From assembly GCA_002634395.1 (NCBI GenBank), contig NSJM01000001.1:19504-83503 (forward strand): 64,000 nucleotides of DNA. Reading direction: 5' to 3'. The position numbers were made by a program, and so were the translations under genes. Origin of the DNA: Candidatus Methylomirabilis sp. (GTDB lineage: Bacteria > Methylomirabilota > Methylomirabilia > Methylomirabilales > Methylomirabilaceae). Positions 56,301 to 63,883 of this stretch are shown here, in pieces; the stretch's first letter is position 1, and the number at the start of each line of letters is the position of its first letter. The notes beneath the pieces were generated by a model. The model saw only the letters and a list, made by a program, of their open reading frames with translations. It was not told the origin of the DNA and ran no database searches.

Positions 56301-56407
56301 GCTTGCAAGGACGGGTTGGGATCGAGGGCGGAGGCCTGACCGGCCAGGGCGAGGAGGCCAACTAGACCAAGTAAAACGAGAGTACAGTTGCTACTGGAAC
56401 GTAGCAT
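50306..56407 (-). CDS. Giant Rhs/YD-repeat surface protein with papain-like C-terminal tip
   Basis: 2033 residues. Signal peptide (LVLLGLVGLLALAGQASA). Then an NHL/SMP-30-like beta-propeller (about residues 35-310, blades such as DNLEKPEGITLDEDGVLFLA and GLRKPRGLALDSQGNLYVV), Ig-like domains (PPAVSITNPAASAKLSGTIP; DFTLTIAPTTGAVLAGDQVS), a carboxypeptidase-regulatory-like domain (RVVDTDERPLQGVTIAVGG), a DUF6531-type start of the cage (DPVDLSTGIFILTQTDLVLP), about 700 residues of YD repeats, and the Rhs core motif (DPLGSTLAVTD; YRARYYLPLLHRFLGEDPVG; NPISFTDPLGLDA). The last 134 residues form the variable tip: His in GFGHIGVGI (residue about 1920) and Cys in SRNCAIFVEEVL (about 1996) suggest a permuted NlpC/P60-like cysteine hydrolase or transferase. 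Immunity candidate immediately downstream. Confidence 0.88.
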   Translation of the reverse strand: MLRSSSNCTLVLLGLVGLLALAGQASALDPNPSLQALAPFEIVINDLKSPQYLTLDPQDQLLLSEAEPGWILQIAPDRTVTVVIDNLEKPEGITLDEDGVLFLAAKHQRGIAGKEQKGVILRRDPTTQTLTVVIDGFKHPKGLALGLTGDLVVSAQGRRGERDEKGALYSIDTSGVVAPLIDEFKDPQGVLTVPDGSLLVAAERFERGNAAIKGSLFHVDADGQVTAVITQPLKDPFGVVRDRVEGLFLTGTLTKEPGPEYGVILTRRPDGQVVTFAQGLRKPRGLALDSQGNLYVVEAGQKRVLKFLAPAAPTLDPAAPAFTNQPTLLLHGTTEPGALVTVHGGSAPVAGFADAAGAFAISVLLAKNTSNSLQTFATVAAGNGLTSAPTSITVVHDDLPPAVSITNPAASAKLSGTIPFTATASDSNGIGLVTLKADDLTLAATNTPPFTTPLDTTLLANGAHTLSAFARDKAGSEVSAMIPITTDNTPPVLAITAPANGSSVSTPTLTITLAYSDAASGVALGTFRVTLDGSDISAAFALSPTGGTATLATPLANGPHTLQASIADQASNMSSATATFTVVGGPDFTLTIAPTTGAVLAGDQVSYRITAAVSEGFIGSIALALSGAPVGVTTILSPPQIAPGGVATLTVAAAGSVPAGTFTLTVTGTAMIDGVMRSRSATLMVQVLAAGRTALSGRVVDTDERPLQGVTIAVGGTTASTDANGNFLLLDPPAGDQVVLIDGGPASTPTQHYPTITVSLTIAAWQLNHLPYLPHLHAQKNSNFTLIDPTRETVATDPDLPGVRLRIPAGTRIVGWDGQPNEQVSIRTVPIDRLPVPPLPPEVNARTVYMFYFGKQGGGTPTQPIPFEAPNDLGLAPGEKAELWYFDESSNLGEAPNAWRLAGTGTVSENGTSIATDPGVGIPKFCCGAAVWSSSRVGDPQGGPTPQKGLGTPGADPVDLSTGIFILTQTDLVLPGRIPVSLTRTYRSGDTAPGSFGIGTTLTFDDVLLQTASTVLTYAYEGNARTQFFKQPDGSYINTTIPAFRGARITTNPDGSRSLRYRDGQTLRFDSFGLLIEVRDRSGNAVSIERQVEYNPTAIRDPGGRAISISWVILARDRVNAATDPLGRTVRYEYDGSNRLTAITDPAGGRTTYTYDASSRMTSITDPRGITFLRNTYDANGRVCRQQLADGGLFTIYYVTADLATTAPAQQLLTEAAAGGPITQAPCSATPSSSQVVATVLVDPRGHPTTHRFNGAGLRTAISDALGQTTLFEYEPLSNLLTATTDPLGRVTRFTYDAGNVTSITDPQGHVRTFTYEPTFNRLTRLTDPMGNVTTFAYNATGNLTSLADPLGQTTTMTSNAFGQPTATTDALGHTTRFEYDASGNLSTITDPLGNVSTRTYDAVSRLLTQTDPRGKATTFTYDPLNRLSSLADPRGGVTRFTYDGNGNLLTVTDALNHTITHTYDSMDHLASRTDPMGAVETFTYDGNGNLVRTTDRTGHTATFSYDALNRRTTSAFADGTTTGFVYDTVGRLVQADDSADPHRPITLAYDPLDRLVSETTGLGTLAYDYDPLGRRTEMQVNDLNPVTYTYDAASRLRSITQAPLNPVAIDYDAVGRRTKLALPNGVSTDYQYDAASRFTALIYQNATGVLGDLTYTYDRAGNRTGVGGSFARTLLPDPVPSAAYDAANRQQTFSDKSMTYDANGNLTSVTDAAGVTTFTWDARNRLVALSGPTTSADFGYDAFGRRATKQINGQPTQYLYDGLDIIQQLDPSGTTNYFRSLAIDEAFSFTNRDGTYFSIYDPLGSTLAVTDSTASPIVRYSYDPFGATSSTNPTFPNPFQYTSRENDSVVGLYSYRARYYLPLLHRFLGEDPVGLFGGINLYRYVLNNPISFTDPLGLDAIVALYPGVPDALGRRGFGHIGVGINTPQTVGHYPLERSIAVWAGQDVLGTVRLDPRQAIQTIMIPTSPSQDAIMQQILSNALGQPRPYNLFSRNCAIFVEEVLRAGGLQVPNTILPKQLFRQLRETYGEPRP

Positions 56408-56524
56408 AATAGGATGAGTTATGTCTCATTATATATAAATCAGTCAAGATAAAAGTTATAGCATGTAAAAGAAGTAAACTATATTATTCGATATAACATA
56501 GTAGAGAACTATTGGTGAGGGGGC
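56408..56524 (-). promoter_or_regulatory. AT-rich region upstream of the Rhs gene
   Basis: 117 bases with exceptionally high A+T (runs such as ATTATATATAAAT and TATATTATTCGATATAAC) against a GC-rich background. It must hold the Rhs promoter. TATAAT is present on the minus strand, but I cannot assign a -35 box. AT-richness is typical of H-NS-like silenced or acquired genes. Confidence 0.45.
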
Positions 56525-57553
56525 TTAGCCGGGGTGCGCTTGCATGAAGCGGTCGAGTTCAGCAATGAGGCGTTGTTTCTCGTCGGCGCCCAGGAAGCTC
56601 GCCTCAAACGCGTTCCTTGTGAGCGTGTAGATATCATGCCGGGTCAACCCAAGCGCCTTCTGCGAAGCCAGCAGATTCTCGGTGATATAGCCGCCAAAGT
56701 AGGCGGGATCGTCAGAATTGATAGTCACGCACAACCCGAGATCCAGCAGTTGCTTGAGATTATGATCCTCCAGCGACTTGAAGACGCACAGCTTCACATT
56801 CGAGAGAGGACACGCGGTGAGGGGAATCCTTTCCCGGGCCAGTCGTTGGACCAGCGATGGATCCTCAAGACACCGGACGCCATGGTCTAACCGCGACACG
56901 TGGAGCAGGTCGAGCGCCTGCCGGATATAGTCTGGTGGACCCTCTTCCCCCGCGTGGGCGACGGTCAAATACCCTTCCGCTCTGGCCCGCTGAAACACCT
57001 CAACGAACTTGCTGGGGGGATGATTCAGCTCTGACGAGTCTAATCCGACGGCCACAATCCAGTCCTTGAATCGGAGGGACGCCTCGAGCGTCTGCATAGC
57101 TGCCTCTGCGCTCAGGTGGCGGAGAAAGCACATGATCAGCCCTGATGAGATGTTCAGTCGCGGGATGGCCTCTTCGAGGGCGCGATGGATGCCCCTGATA
57201 ACCGTTTCAAGTGGGACGCCCCGATCGGTGTGGGCCTGGGGATCGAAGAAGATTTCCACGTGGCGAACATTCTGTTGCGCGGCACGCTCAAGATAGGCCC
57301 AGGTCAAATCAAAGAAATCCTGCTCGGAGAGAAGCGCGCGGGTTCCTTCATAATAGATATCCAGGAACGACTGGAGATTGTGAAAGCTATACGCCTTGCG
57401 AAGCTCCTCGACCGTTTGAACTCGAAGGGTCAGGTGATTGCGCCTGGCCATCTCGCACAGCAGTTCAGGCTCCAATGTGCCCTCAATATGCACATGCAGC
57501 TCTGCTTTTGGAAGATCGCGAATGAACTGGACCAGATTGTAAGAGGTTATCAT
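56525..57553 (-). CDS. add: Adenosine/adenine deaminase
   Basis: 342 residues from [20 protein letters not shown]; the longer frame to 57739 has no family similarity. Metal and active-site motifs: [16 protein letters not shown] (HxH), VAHAGEEG (His and Glu), [18 protein letters not shown] and [10 protein letters not shown] (Asp-Asp). The ACPLSN and SDDP motifs define the ADA superfamily. It deaminates adenosine (or adenine in the fungal-type subgroup) to hypoxanthine derivatives, salvaging purines. The substrate subgroup cannot be fixed by eye. Divergent from the EgtB-like gene. Confidence 0.92.
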   Translation of the reverse strand: MITSYNLVQFIRDLPKAELHVHIEGTLEPELLCEMARRNHLTLRVQTVEELRKAYSFHNLQSFLDIYYEGTRALLSEQDFFDLTWAYLERAAQQNVRHVEIFFDPQAHTDRGVPLETVIRGIHRALEEAIPRLNISSGLIMCFLRHLSAEAAMQTLEASLRFKDWIVAVGLDSSELNHPPSKFVEVFQRARAEGYLTVAHAGEEGPPDYIRQALDLLHVSRLDHGVRCLEDPSLVQRLARERIPLTACPLSNVKLCVFKSLEDHNLKQLLDLGLCVTINSDDPAYFGGYITENLLASQKALGLTRHDIYTLTRNAFEASFLGADEKQRLIAELDRFMQAHPG

Positions 57554-57811
57554 CTCTTTTTCTCTTCGCCCGATGAGCGTGCTCAACTGAGAGCATACAC
57601 CACCCGTCTCCCGTGTCCATACTTTTTGGGCGCCTTCAGATGATTCAAAGAACCCTTGCCCGCTTCCCAATGCGGACTTATAATTCGCGAAGTATGGTCC
57701 CTCCTGCAGGGTGGAGGCAGGGCTTGCCGCCGAATCCATAGTGATAGCCGGTATTGCGGCCAGGCAGTGGAGGGATCGGGCGCGGTTATTTTATTTAACA
57801 GGGAGGATCAG

Positions 57812-59128
57812 ATGCCAACCACCATTCCCGCGTCTCAGCTTGCCCGTATGGTTACTGACGCCCACGAGCGAACCATTGGGCTGGTTCAAGATCTGGCGGA
57901 GACGCAACTGGTTGTTCCCCAAACGGAGACTGTCAATCCTTTCCTCTGGGAGCTTGGGCATACGGCTTTTTTTTATGATGTCTTTCTGCTGCCGGTTCTT
58001 GGTTCCACTAAGTTCCTGCTGGAGGGGGCGGAGAGTTTTTACGACTCGTTCAAGATAGATCACTGTGACCGCTGGGGCCTGCCCCTGCCTTCGAGAGAGG
58101 CTACCCTTGATTACAAGAACAGGGTACTCGACTCTGTTCTCACGCGTCTGGCTTCCGACCAGCCCGGCGCTGAGGAGACCTACCTGTATCTGCTCTCCGT
58201 ACTGCACGAAGATATGCACGAGGAGGCATTCACCTACATGAGGCAGACCCTGGAATACCCCGCTCCAGGGCTTAGTATCACCGAGGATGGATCAAGTCTC
58301 TGCAAGATCGATGGCGGGCCACTACCAGGGGACGCCGCTATACCCGGGGGAGTGTTTCAGCTTGGTGCTACGACCGATCTGCCCTTTGTGTTCGATAATG
58401 AGAAATGGGCCCATCCGGTCGACATCTCTCCATTCAAGATCGCCAGAGCTCCGGTAACCAACGCGCAGTTCGCCGAGTTCGTCGGGGATCGGGGTTACCT
58501 TCAGCGTGAGTTATGGAGTCCTCAAGGGTGGATCTGGCGCACCAAGACGGGAGCGCAACGGCCGATCTATTGGCACCGTGGACAGAACGGCTGGCTGCGC
58601 AGGCATTTCGACCAACTCGTTCTGCTCGAAGCGCATGCCCCCGTCCTCCACGTGAACTGGTACGAGGCGGATGCGTACTGTCATTGGGCGGGCAGACGGC
58701 TTCCCACCGAGGCAGAGTGGGAGATGGCGGCCAGCGCGGAGCCCACCCCTGACGGCACACGCATCACCGGGCACAAGCGACGCTACCCCTGGGGAGATGA
58801 GCCGCCTACGCCCGAACACGCCAACATGGATTCACGCATGTTGGGCTGCGTTGATGTAGGAGCCCTTGCAGCCGGAGACAGCGCCTTCGGCTGCCGTCAG
58901 ATGGTCGGCAATATTTGGGAGTGGACCGCGTCCCCCTTCTTTCCATTCCCCGGATTTACGGTCGATTCGCCATATAGGGAATACTCGGCGCCCTGGTTCG
59001 GCTATCGCAAGGTCTTGAGAGGAGGGGCGTGGGCTACCCGATCTCGCCTGGTCCGCAACTCGTTTCGTAATTTCTTCCTGCCGGACCGACGTGACGTCTT
59101 TGCGGGATTTCGTACCTGCGCCCTGTAA
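57812..59128 (+). CDS. EgtB-like nonheme iron sulfoxide synthase (DinB plus FGE domains)
   Basis: 438 residues; GGGAGG 5 bases before the ATG. N-terminal DinB-like bundle supplies the three-His iron triad: H50 in WELGHTAFFYD, H132 and H136 in LHEDMHEEAF. The C-terminal FGE-sulfatase domain shows IARAPVTNAQFAEFV, HVNWYEADAYCHWAGRRLPT, EAEWEMAA, YPWGDE, VGNIWEWTASPFFPFPGF, VLRGGAWATRSRLVRNSFRN and FAGFRTCAL. The family joins Cys or gamma-Glu-Cys (EgtB), selenosugars (SenA) or Cys (OvoA) to the histidine ring. No EgtD methyltransferase, SenB or SenC gene is nearby, so the substrate is open. Confidence 0.88.
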   Translation: MPTTIPASQLARMVTDAHERTIGLVQDLAETQLVVPQTETVNPFLWELGHTAFFYDVFLLPVLGSTKFLLEGAESFYDSFKIDHCDRWGLPLPSREATLDYKNRVLDSVLTRLASDQPGAEETYLYLLSVLHEDMHEEAFTYMRQTLEYPAPGLSITEDGSSLCKIDGGPLPGDAAIPGGVFQLGATTDLPFVFDNEKWAHPVDISPFKIARAPVTNAQFAEFVGDRGYLQRELWSPQGWIWRTKTGAQRPIYWHRGQNGWLRRHFDQLVLLEAHAPVLHVNWYEADAYCHWAGRRLPTEAEWEMAASAEPTPDGTRITGHKRRYPWGDEPPTPEHANMDSRMLGCVDVGALAAGDSAFGCRQMVGNIWEWTASPFFPFPGFTVDSPYREYSAPWFGYRKVLRGGAWATRSRLVRNSFRNFFLPDRRDVFAGFRTCAL

Positions 59129-59133
59129 CATCA

Positions 59134-59163
59134 ACACAGGGTATAGGGTCTAGGGTCGAGGGT
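59134..59163. repeat. AGGGTATAGGGTCTAGGGT tract before the acyl-CoA dehydrogenase
   Basis: Tandem AGGGT units. The last unit (GAGGGT) is directly followed by the dehydrogenase ATG at 59164 and may supply its ribosome site. Confidence 0.6.
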
Positions 59164-60363
59164 ATGGACTTTAACCTGACGTCAGAGCACGAGGCGGTCC
59201 GCGACGCCACGCGCGAGTTCTGCCGCCACGAGATCCTGCCGCATCTGCGCGACTGGGAGCGGGTCGAGCAGATCCCAGCCGACATCGTGCCCAAGATGGC
59301 GGCCCAGGGCCTGCTGGGTCTCTGCATTCCCCGTCGCTATGGCGGGTTGGGCCTGGACTACCTGAGCCTTGGCATCGCGTGCGAAGAACTGGAGCGCGCC
59401 GATACCGCCTTTCGCGTCCTGATCGCTGTGCACCTTGCCCTCAACTCGCTGGCCCTGTTGCAGTGGGGAAGCGAAGGGCAAAAGCGCAAGTATCTCGTCC
59501 CGCAGGCTCGCGGCGAGAAGCTGGCGGCCTTTGCCTTAACCGAGCCGGACGCCGGAAGCGATGTCGCGGGCATCCGCGCAACCGCCAGGCGCGACGGCGC
59601 GAGCTACATCCTCAACGGCGAGAAGACCTGGATCAGCTTGGCCGATGTCGCCGATCATTTCCTGATCTTTGCCTACACCGACCGTGGAGCCGGCCATCGG
59701 GGTGTCTCGGCGTTCATCGTCGAGCGTGGCTTTGACGGCGTGAGCAGTTCCAGCCTCCACCACAAGTTGGGCGGGCGCATCGGCAACACCGGCAGCATCG
59801 CTTTGCAAGAGGTGCGCGTGCCCGCTGATAACCGTATCGGCGCGGAAGGCGAAGGACTCACGATCGCTCTGAGCGCGCTGGACAACGGCCGCTATGCGGT
59901 CGCAGCCGGCGCGGTCGGTTTGATGGAGGCCTGTCTTGAGGCCAGCGTCTCTTACGCCGAGCAGCGGCGGAGCTTTGGACAACCTATCGGGAAGCACCAG
60001 CTCATTCAGCAAAAGATCGCCCGCATGGTCGCTGGGCGTGACATCGGACGATTGTTGTACTATCAGGTCGGCCGGCTGAAGAATCGGGGGATGCGCTGCA
60101 CACGTGAGGTCAGTCTGGCCAAGTGGATGAACTGCGACAACGCCTTCCGGGCCGCCGACGATGCGGTGCAGATTCATGGGGCGTATGGCTACAGCGACGA
60201 GTTCCCGGTTGAACGCTACTTCCGTAACGCCCGCGGATCACTGATCTATGAAGGCACGCAGGAGATTCACCAGTTGATTCAGGCGGAGTATGCGCTGGGC
60301 TACCGCACCGATAAGCCGCTCTCGCGATCGCTCCCCCCTTATCCATTTGAGGAGGACGCGTAA
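59164..60363 (+). CDS. Acyl-CoA dehydrogenase (possibly glutaryl-CoA dehydrogenase-like)
   Basis: 399 residues. Domain order: N-terminal helices (LTSEHEAVRDATREFCRHEI), FAD/substrate region (AFALTEPDAGSDVAGIRATA; NGEKTWISLADVADHFLIF), C-terminal helices (RRSFGQPIGKHQLIQQKIA), and the catalytic Glu in SLIYEGTQEIHQLI. The enzyme oxidises acyl-CoA to enoyl-CoA using electron-transfer flavoprotein. It overlaps the CoA-transferase gene by one base (TAATG). A similar pair, GCDH plus a CaiB-type transferase, handles glutarate in other bacteria, so glutaryl-CoA is a possible substrate, but the motif is not diagnostic. Confidence 0.92.
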   Translation: MDFNLTSEHEAVRDATREFCRHEILPHLRDWERVEQIPADIVPKMAAQGLLGLCIPRRYGGLGLDYLSLGIACEELERADTAFRVLIAVHLALNSLALLQWGSEGQKRKYLVPQARGEKLAAFALTEPDAGSDVAGIRATARRDGASYILNGEKTWISLADVADHFLIFAYTDRGAGHRGVSAFIVERGFDGVSSSSLHHKLGGRIGNTGSIALQEVRVPADNRIGAEGEGLTIALSALDNGRYAVAAGAVGLMEACLEASVSYAEQRRSFGQPIGKHQLIQQKIARMVAGRDIGRLLYYQVGRLKNRGMRCTREVSLAKWMNCDNAFRAADDAVQIHGAYGYSDEFPVERYFRNARGSLIYEGTQEIHQLIQAEYALGYRTDKPLSRSLPPYPFEEDA

Positions 60364-61553
60364 TGGCCGGCGCACTGGACGGTGTGCGGGTCCTGGACCT
60401 GTCCCGGCATCTGGCGGGACCCTACTGCGCGATGATGCTGGGTGACCTGGGCGCTGAGGTTATCAAGGTCGAGCGCCCAGGCGTTGGTGACGAGTCACGC
60501 CACTGGGGGCCGCCGTTTTTTAGCGGAGAGTCGGCCTATTACTTGTGCTGCAACCGGAATAAGCAGAGCCTCACGCTCAACTTCAAACACGAACGCGGTC
60601 TTGCCCTTGCCCGTGAACTTGCGCGAGGCAGCGATGTGCTCATCGAGAACTTTCGCGTCGGCGTCCTGGACAAACTCGGTCTGGGTTACGCGGATCTGAA
60701 GGCCATCAACCCGCGCCTCGTGTACTGCTCTATCAGCGGGTTCGGGCATACCGGCCCCGACCGCAAGTTGGGGAGCTACGACTTTCTGATTCAGGGTCGC
60801 AGCGGTCTGATGTCGATCACCGGCGAGCCCGACGGCCCGCCCATGAAGGTCGGGGTGGCCATCGCGGACGTGGCCGCCGGTCTGTTCGCGTGCAACGCTG
60901 TCCTTTCGGCTCTTTTTGCCCGGGAGCGAACGGGCATTGGACAGCATCTTGACATCGCGCTCTACGATTCGCAGATCGCGGTACTGGCAAACGTGGCGAG
61001 CAACTACCTCTGTTCTAGCGAGATACCCGGGCGTTGGGGCAACGCGCACAAGAGCATCGTGCCGTACGAAGCGTTCCAAGCGGCGGATGACTACCTGATC
61101 CTGGCCATAGGCAACGATGAACAGTGGCAGCGGTTCTGCACCGCGGCGGGTGTCGCCGCATGGGCACAGGATGCGCGCTTTGCGACCAATCCGCAGCGCG
61201 TTGCCCACCGAGAGACGTTGATCCCCCTACTATATAGTCTGCTCAGTAGCAAGACGGTTGCCGAGTGGCTGAAGCTGTGCGCCGAGGCCGATGTGCCGGC
61301 CGGACCGGTCAACGCGATCGACAAGGTCTTCGCGGACCCGCAGGTGGGTGCGCGAGGGATGCTCGTCCAGATGCCGCACCCAACGTTAGGGACCGTACAG
61401 TTGGCCGGCACGCCCCTCAACCTCTCCGCAACCCCAGCCGAGATGCGCCTGCCGCCCCCGCTGCTGGGCGAGCACACCGACGCAATCCTCTCCCGTCTGT
61501 GTGCGTTGGATGAGGGTGCTATTGCAGAGTTGCGCCGGGATGGGGTTGTGTGA
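60363..61553 (+). CDS. Class III CoA-transferase (CaiB/BaiF family)
   Basis: 396 residues. GVRVLDLSRHLAGPYCAMML (family start), GDLGAEVIKVERPGVGDESR, NKQSLTLNFKHERG, YCSISGFGHTGP, SLMSITGEPDGPPMKVGVAI-type segment with the catalytic Asp (GEPDGPP), and GIGQHLDIALYDSQIA. It moves CoA between acids. Coupled to the acyl-CoA dehydrogenase upstream (one-base overlap), so it probably activates that enzyme's substrate. The exact acid is not evident. Convergent with the Fe-S subunit gene. Confidence 0.92.
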   Translation: MAGALDGVRVLDLSRHLAGPYCAMMLGDLGAEVIKVERPGVGDESRHWGPPFFSGESAYYLCCNRNKQSLTLNFKHERGLALARELARGSDVLIENFRVGVLDKLGLGYADLKAINPRLVYCSISGFGHTGPDRKLGSYDFLIQGRSGLMSITGEPDGPPMKVGVAIADVAAGLFACNAVLSALFARERTGIGQHLDIALYDSQIAVLANVASNYLCSSEIPGRWGNAHKSIVPYEAFQAADDYLILAIGNDEQWQRFCTAAGVAAWAQDARFATNPQRVAHRETLIPLLYSLLSSKTVAEWLKLCAEADVPAGPVNAIDKVFADPQVGARGMLVQMPHPTLGTVQLAGTPLNLSATPAEMRLPPPLLGEHTDAILSRLCALDEGAIAELRRDGVV

Positions 61554-61560
61554 ATACGTA

Positions 61561-62874
61561 TCACTCCATACCTCGGTACGACCAGGCTAGAAGCTCGACG
61601 GGATGCACGACCCGGATCTGAAGTCCCCGCTCCTTGAGGCCCTTCTCGATCTGGAGTGAGCAGCCAGGATTACCGCTGACCACTACCTCAACCCCCGTCT
61701 CTTTGATCCGCTCGATCTTTCGATCCAGCAACTGCTGAGCCGCGTCGGGATGCAAGAGGTTATAGATTCCCGCGCTGCCGCAGCAGAAGTCGGATTCTTT
61801 CAGCTCGACGAACCGGAGACCAGGGATCTGTTTCAGGAGTGCCCTTGGCTCCTGCCGAATCTTCTGGCCGTGCGCTAAGTGGCCGGCGTCGTGATAGGTG
61901 ACGGTCAGGTTCAGCGGCTGGAGTTGACCGTATAGCGGGAGCCCAGCCAGCAACTCTGAGACATCCCGCACCTTCTTACTAAAGGCCTCAGCTCGCTTGG
62001 CGTAGGTTGGGTCAGTTTGGAACAGCTCCCAATACTCCTTCATGGCCGAGCCGCACCCGGCAGCGTTCACGACGATGTAATCAACGTTGGCCGACTCGAA
62101 ACAATCGATAATCCGCCTTGCCTTTATCTTTCCCTGCTCTCGCTCCCCCTCATGAACCAGGAGCGAGCCGCAGCAGCTTTGATCCTTCGGCGCGATCACC
62201 TCGTAGCCGTTTTCACTCAGGACCCGGACCGTGGCGGCATTCACGTGGGCAAAGAAGAACCGTTGGACGCAGCCGAGCAGGAGCCCAACCCGCCAACGCC
62301 TCTGACCTTTGGCTGGCGTGACCTCGGGGAGCACGTACAGACGAGGGTCCGGGATGGAAGGCAGAAGAGCCTCCATCCGGCCCAGACGACCAAAGAAGCT
62401 CAAGAGTCCTGAAGCCCGGATGAGCCGCTGCAGGCCCGACCTCTGATACAACCGCAGGAGGCTGGTGAGCGTCCGTAGGCGACCGAGATCGGTGAAGGTG
62501 CGCAGGATGACATCGCGGAAACGCCGCTCGGCGGCGGGGTGCTGGTAGCGCCGTCCGACCTGGCCCCTGGCCGTTTCCATCAGGGAGCCAAACTTCACGC
62601 CCGAAGGGCAGGCCGTCTCGCAGGCCCGGCAGAGGAGGCAGAGGTCCATGTGCTTGACGAAGCTGTCGGAGATGCCGATCTTCCCTTCCGAAGCAGTCCT
62701 GATGAGGGAAAGGCGACCGCGTGGGCTATCCATCTCGTTGCCGAGGACGAGGTAGGTGGGACAGGTGGGAAGGCAGAACCCGCAGTGGATGCAGTCGAGA
62801 TACAGTTTCGGGTCAGGCGGATCGATCCGGTCGAAGGCGCCTGCACTGACCTTCTCTTGCGGTTGGATCATCAT
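61561..62874 (-). CDS. glcF: Glycolate-oxidase-type iron-sulfur subunit (CCG domain)
   Basis: 437 residues. Two [4Fe-4S] motifs near the N-terminus (CIHCGFCLPTCP; CLLCRACETACP), then two CCG domains (QSCCGSLLVHEGER; DFCCGSAGIYNLL) with HDAGHLAHGQ and GNPGCSLQIEKGL. This is GlcF, the electron-transfer subunit of glycolate oxidase or a related lactate/2-hydroxyacid dehydrogenase. The flavin subunit (glcD/glcE) is not in this window. No strong ribosome site precedes the ATG-ATG start. Confidence 0.92.
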   Translation of the reverse strand: MMIQPQEKVSAGAFDRIDPPDPKLYLDCIHCGFCLPTCPTYLVLGNEMDSPRGRLSLIRTASEGKIGISDSFVKHMDLCLLCRACETACPSGVKFGSLMETARGQVGRRYQHPAAERRFRDVILRTFTDLGRLRTLTSLLRLYQRSGLQRLIRASGLLSFFGRLGRMEALLPSIPDPRLYVLPEVTPAKGQRRWRVGLLLGCVQRFFFAHVNAATVRVLSENGYEVIAPKDQSCCGSLLVHEGEREQGKIKARRIIDCFESANVDYIVVNAAGCGSAMKEYWELFQTDPTYAKRAEAFSKKVRDVSELLAGLPLYGQLQPLNLTVTYHDAGHLAHGQKIRQEPRALLKQIPGLRFVELKESDFCCGSAGIYNLLHPDAAQQLLDRKIERIKETGVEVVVSGNPGCSLQIEKGLKERGLQIRVVHPVELLAWSYRGME

Positions 62875-62932
62875 CTGTTCAATAGATTTCGCCTCTTGCA
62901 GTATATTATTACTCAGAGCATAAAATAGCTTG

Positions 62933-63012
62933 TCTCCCCCTTTAGCAAAGGGGGTAAGGGGGGTTTTGAACGATCGGGGAAACCCCCTTGTCCCCCTTTT
63001 GTAAAGGGGGAG
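62933..63012. repeat. C5T3/A3G5 hairpin cluster upstream of glcF
   Basis: CCCCCTTTAGCAAAGGGGG, then AAGGGGGGTTT...AAACCCCCTT, then CCCCCTTTTGTAAAGGGGG: three nested or consecutive hairpins in 80 bases. It is the same family as 42608-42731. It lies after terC and before glcF on the minus strand. Confidence 0.7.
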
Positions 63013-63078
63013 GTTGCTGGAGATGTTGTGCAGGAGTGCAATCTAGTTAGTGCTCCCCGTAATGACAGCGCATTCCAA

Positions 63079-63831
63079 TCAGTTGTCAGCCTCGCCGACG
63101 TAGGCTTCGTGCAGCTTCACCGGCTCGGCGCGAACCTTTCTCAGCCGTAAGTTAAGCAGTTCTACAACGATCGAGAACGCCATCGCAAAGTAGATGTACC
63201 CTTTGGGAATATGCTGATGCAGGCCCTCGACGATGAGGGTAAAGCCGATGAGCAGGAGAAAACTCAACGCCAGCATTTTAATGGTGGGATGGCGATCCAC
63301 AAAACCGGCGATTGGCCCGGCGGACACGATCATCACTCCTGCCGCAATGATGACGGCGGCGATCATGATCGCCAGTTGGTCAACCATGCCGACGGCGGTG
63401 ATCACCGAATCGAGAGAAAAGATGACGTCCAGCAGGAGGATCTGCACAATGACGCCGGCAAACGAGGGACCGACGTGGGCTGAGGCATGTCCCTCGGCGC
63501 CTTCCAGTTTTTGGTGAATTTCATGCGTGCTTTTTCCCAGCAAAAACAGGCCGCCGAGGATGAGGATGATGTCGCGCCCGGATATCTCATACGTGAGCAC
63601 AGAGAACAGCGGTTCGGTGAGGCTGATGATCCATGAGAGCGAGAGCAGAAGCAGGACGCGCGAGACGATTGCCAATCCCAGGCCTAGAGTGCGCGCCCGG
63701 CCCTGCTCATGAGCAGGAAGTTTTCCGGCCAGAATCGAAATGAAGATGACGTTGTCAACGCCGAGAACGAGTTCAAGCACGACGAGCGTAGTAAATGCGA
63801 TCCATGCTTGGGGATCAGCTAACCAATCCAT
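63079..63831 (-). CDS. TerC-family integral membrane protein (Alx/YoaE-like)
   Basis: 250 residues from MDWLADPQAWIAFTTLVVLE. About seven membrane segments; TerC motifs LELVLGVDNVIFISIL (Asp-Asn in the first helix), GRDIILILGGLFLLGKSTHE and LLDVIFSLDSVITAVGM (Asp in a helix). The family exports Mn2+ or links metal to protein loading. I place the start at 63831 because an upstream extension would overlap the candidate riboswitch, and GGAG lies 9 bases before this ATG. C-terminus EAYVGEADN. Confidence 0.9.
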   Translation of the reverse strand: MDWLADPQAWIAFTTLVVLELVLGVDNVIFISILAGKLPAHEQGRARTLGLGLAIVSRVLLLLSLSWIISLTEPLFSVLTYEISGRDIILILGGLFLLGKSTHEIHQKLEGAEGHASAHVGPSFAGVIVQILLLDVIFSLDSVITAVGMVDQLAIMIAAVIIAAGVMIVSAGPIAGFVDRHPTIKMLALSFLLLIGFTLIVEGLHQHIPKGYIYFAMAFSIVVELLNLRLRKVRAEPVKLHEAYVGEADN

Positions 63832-63883
63832 ATGTGAATTCTCCGACTGTTTGGCGCCCGCCTTCGGAGCGGTGCCGCCTGCC

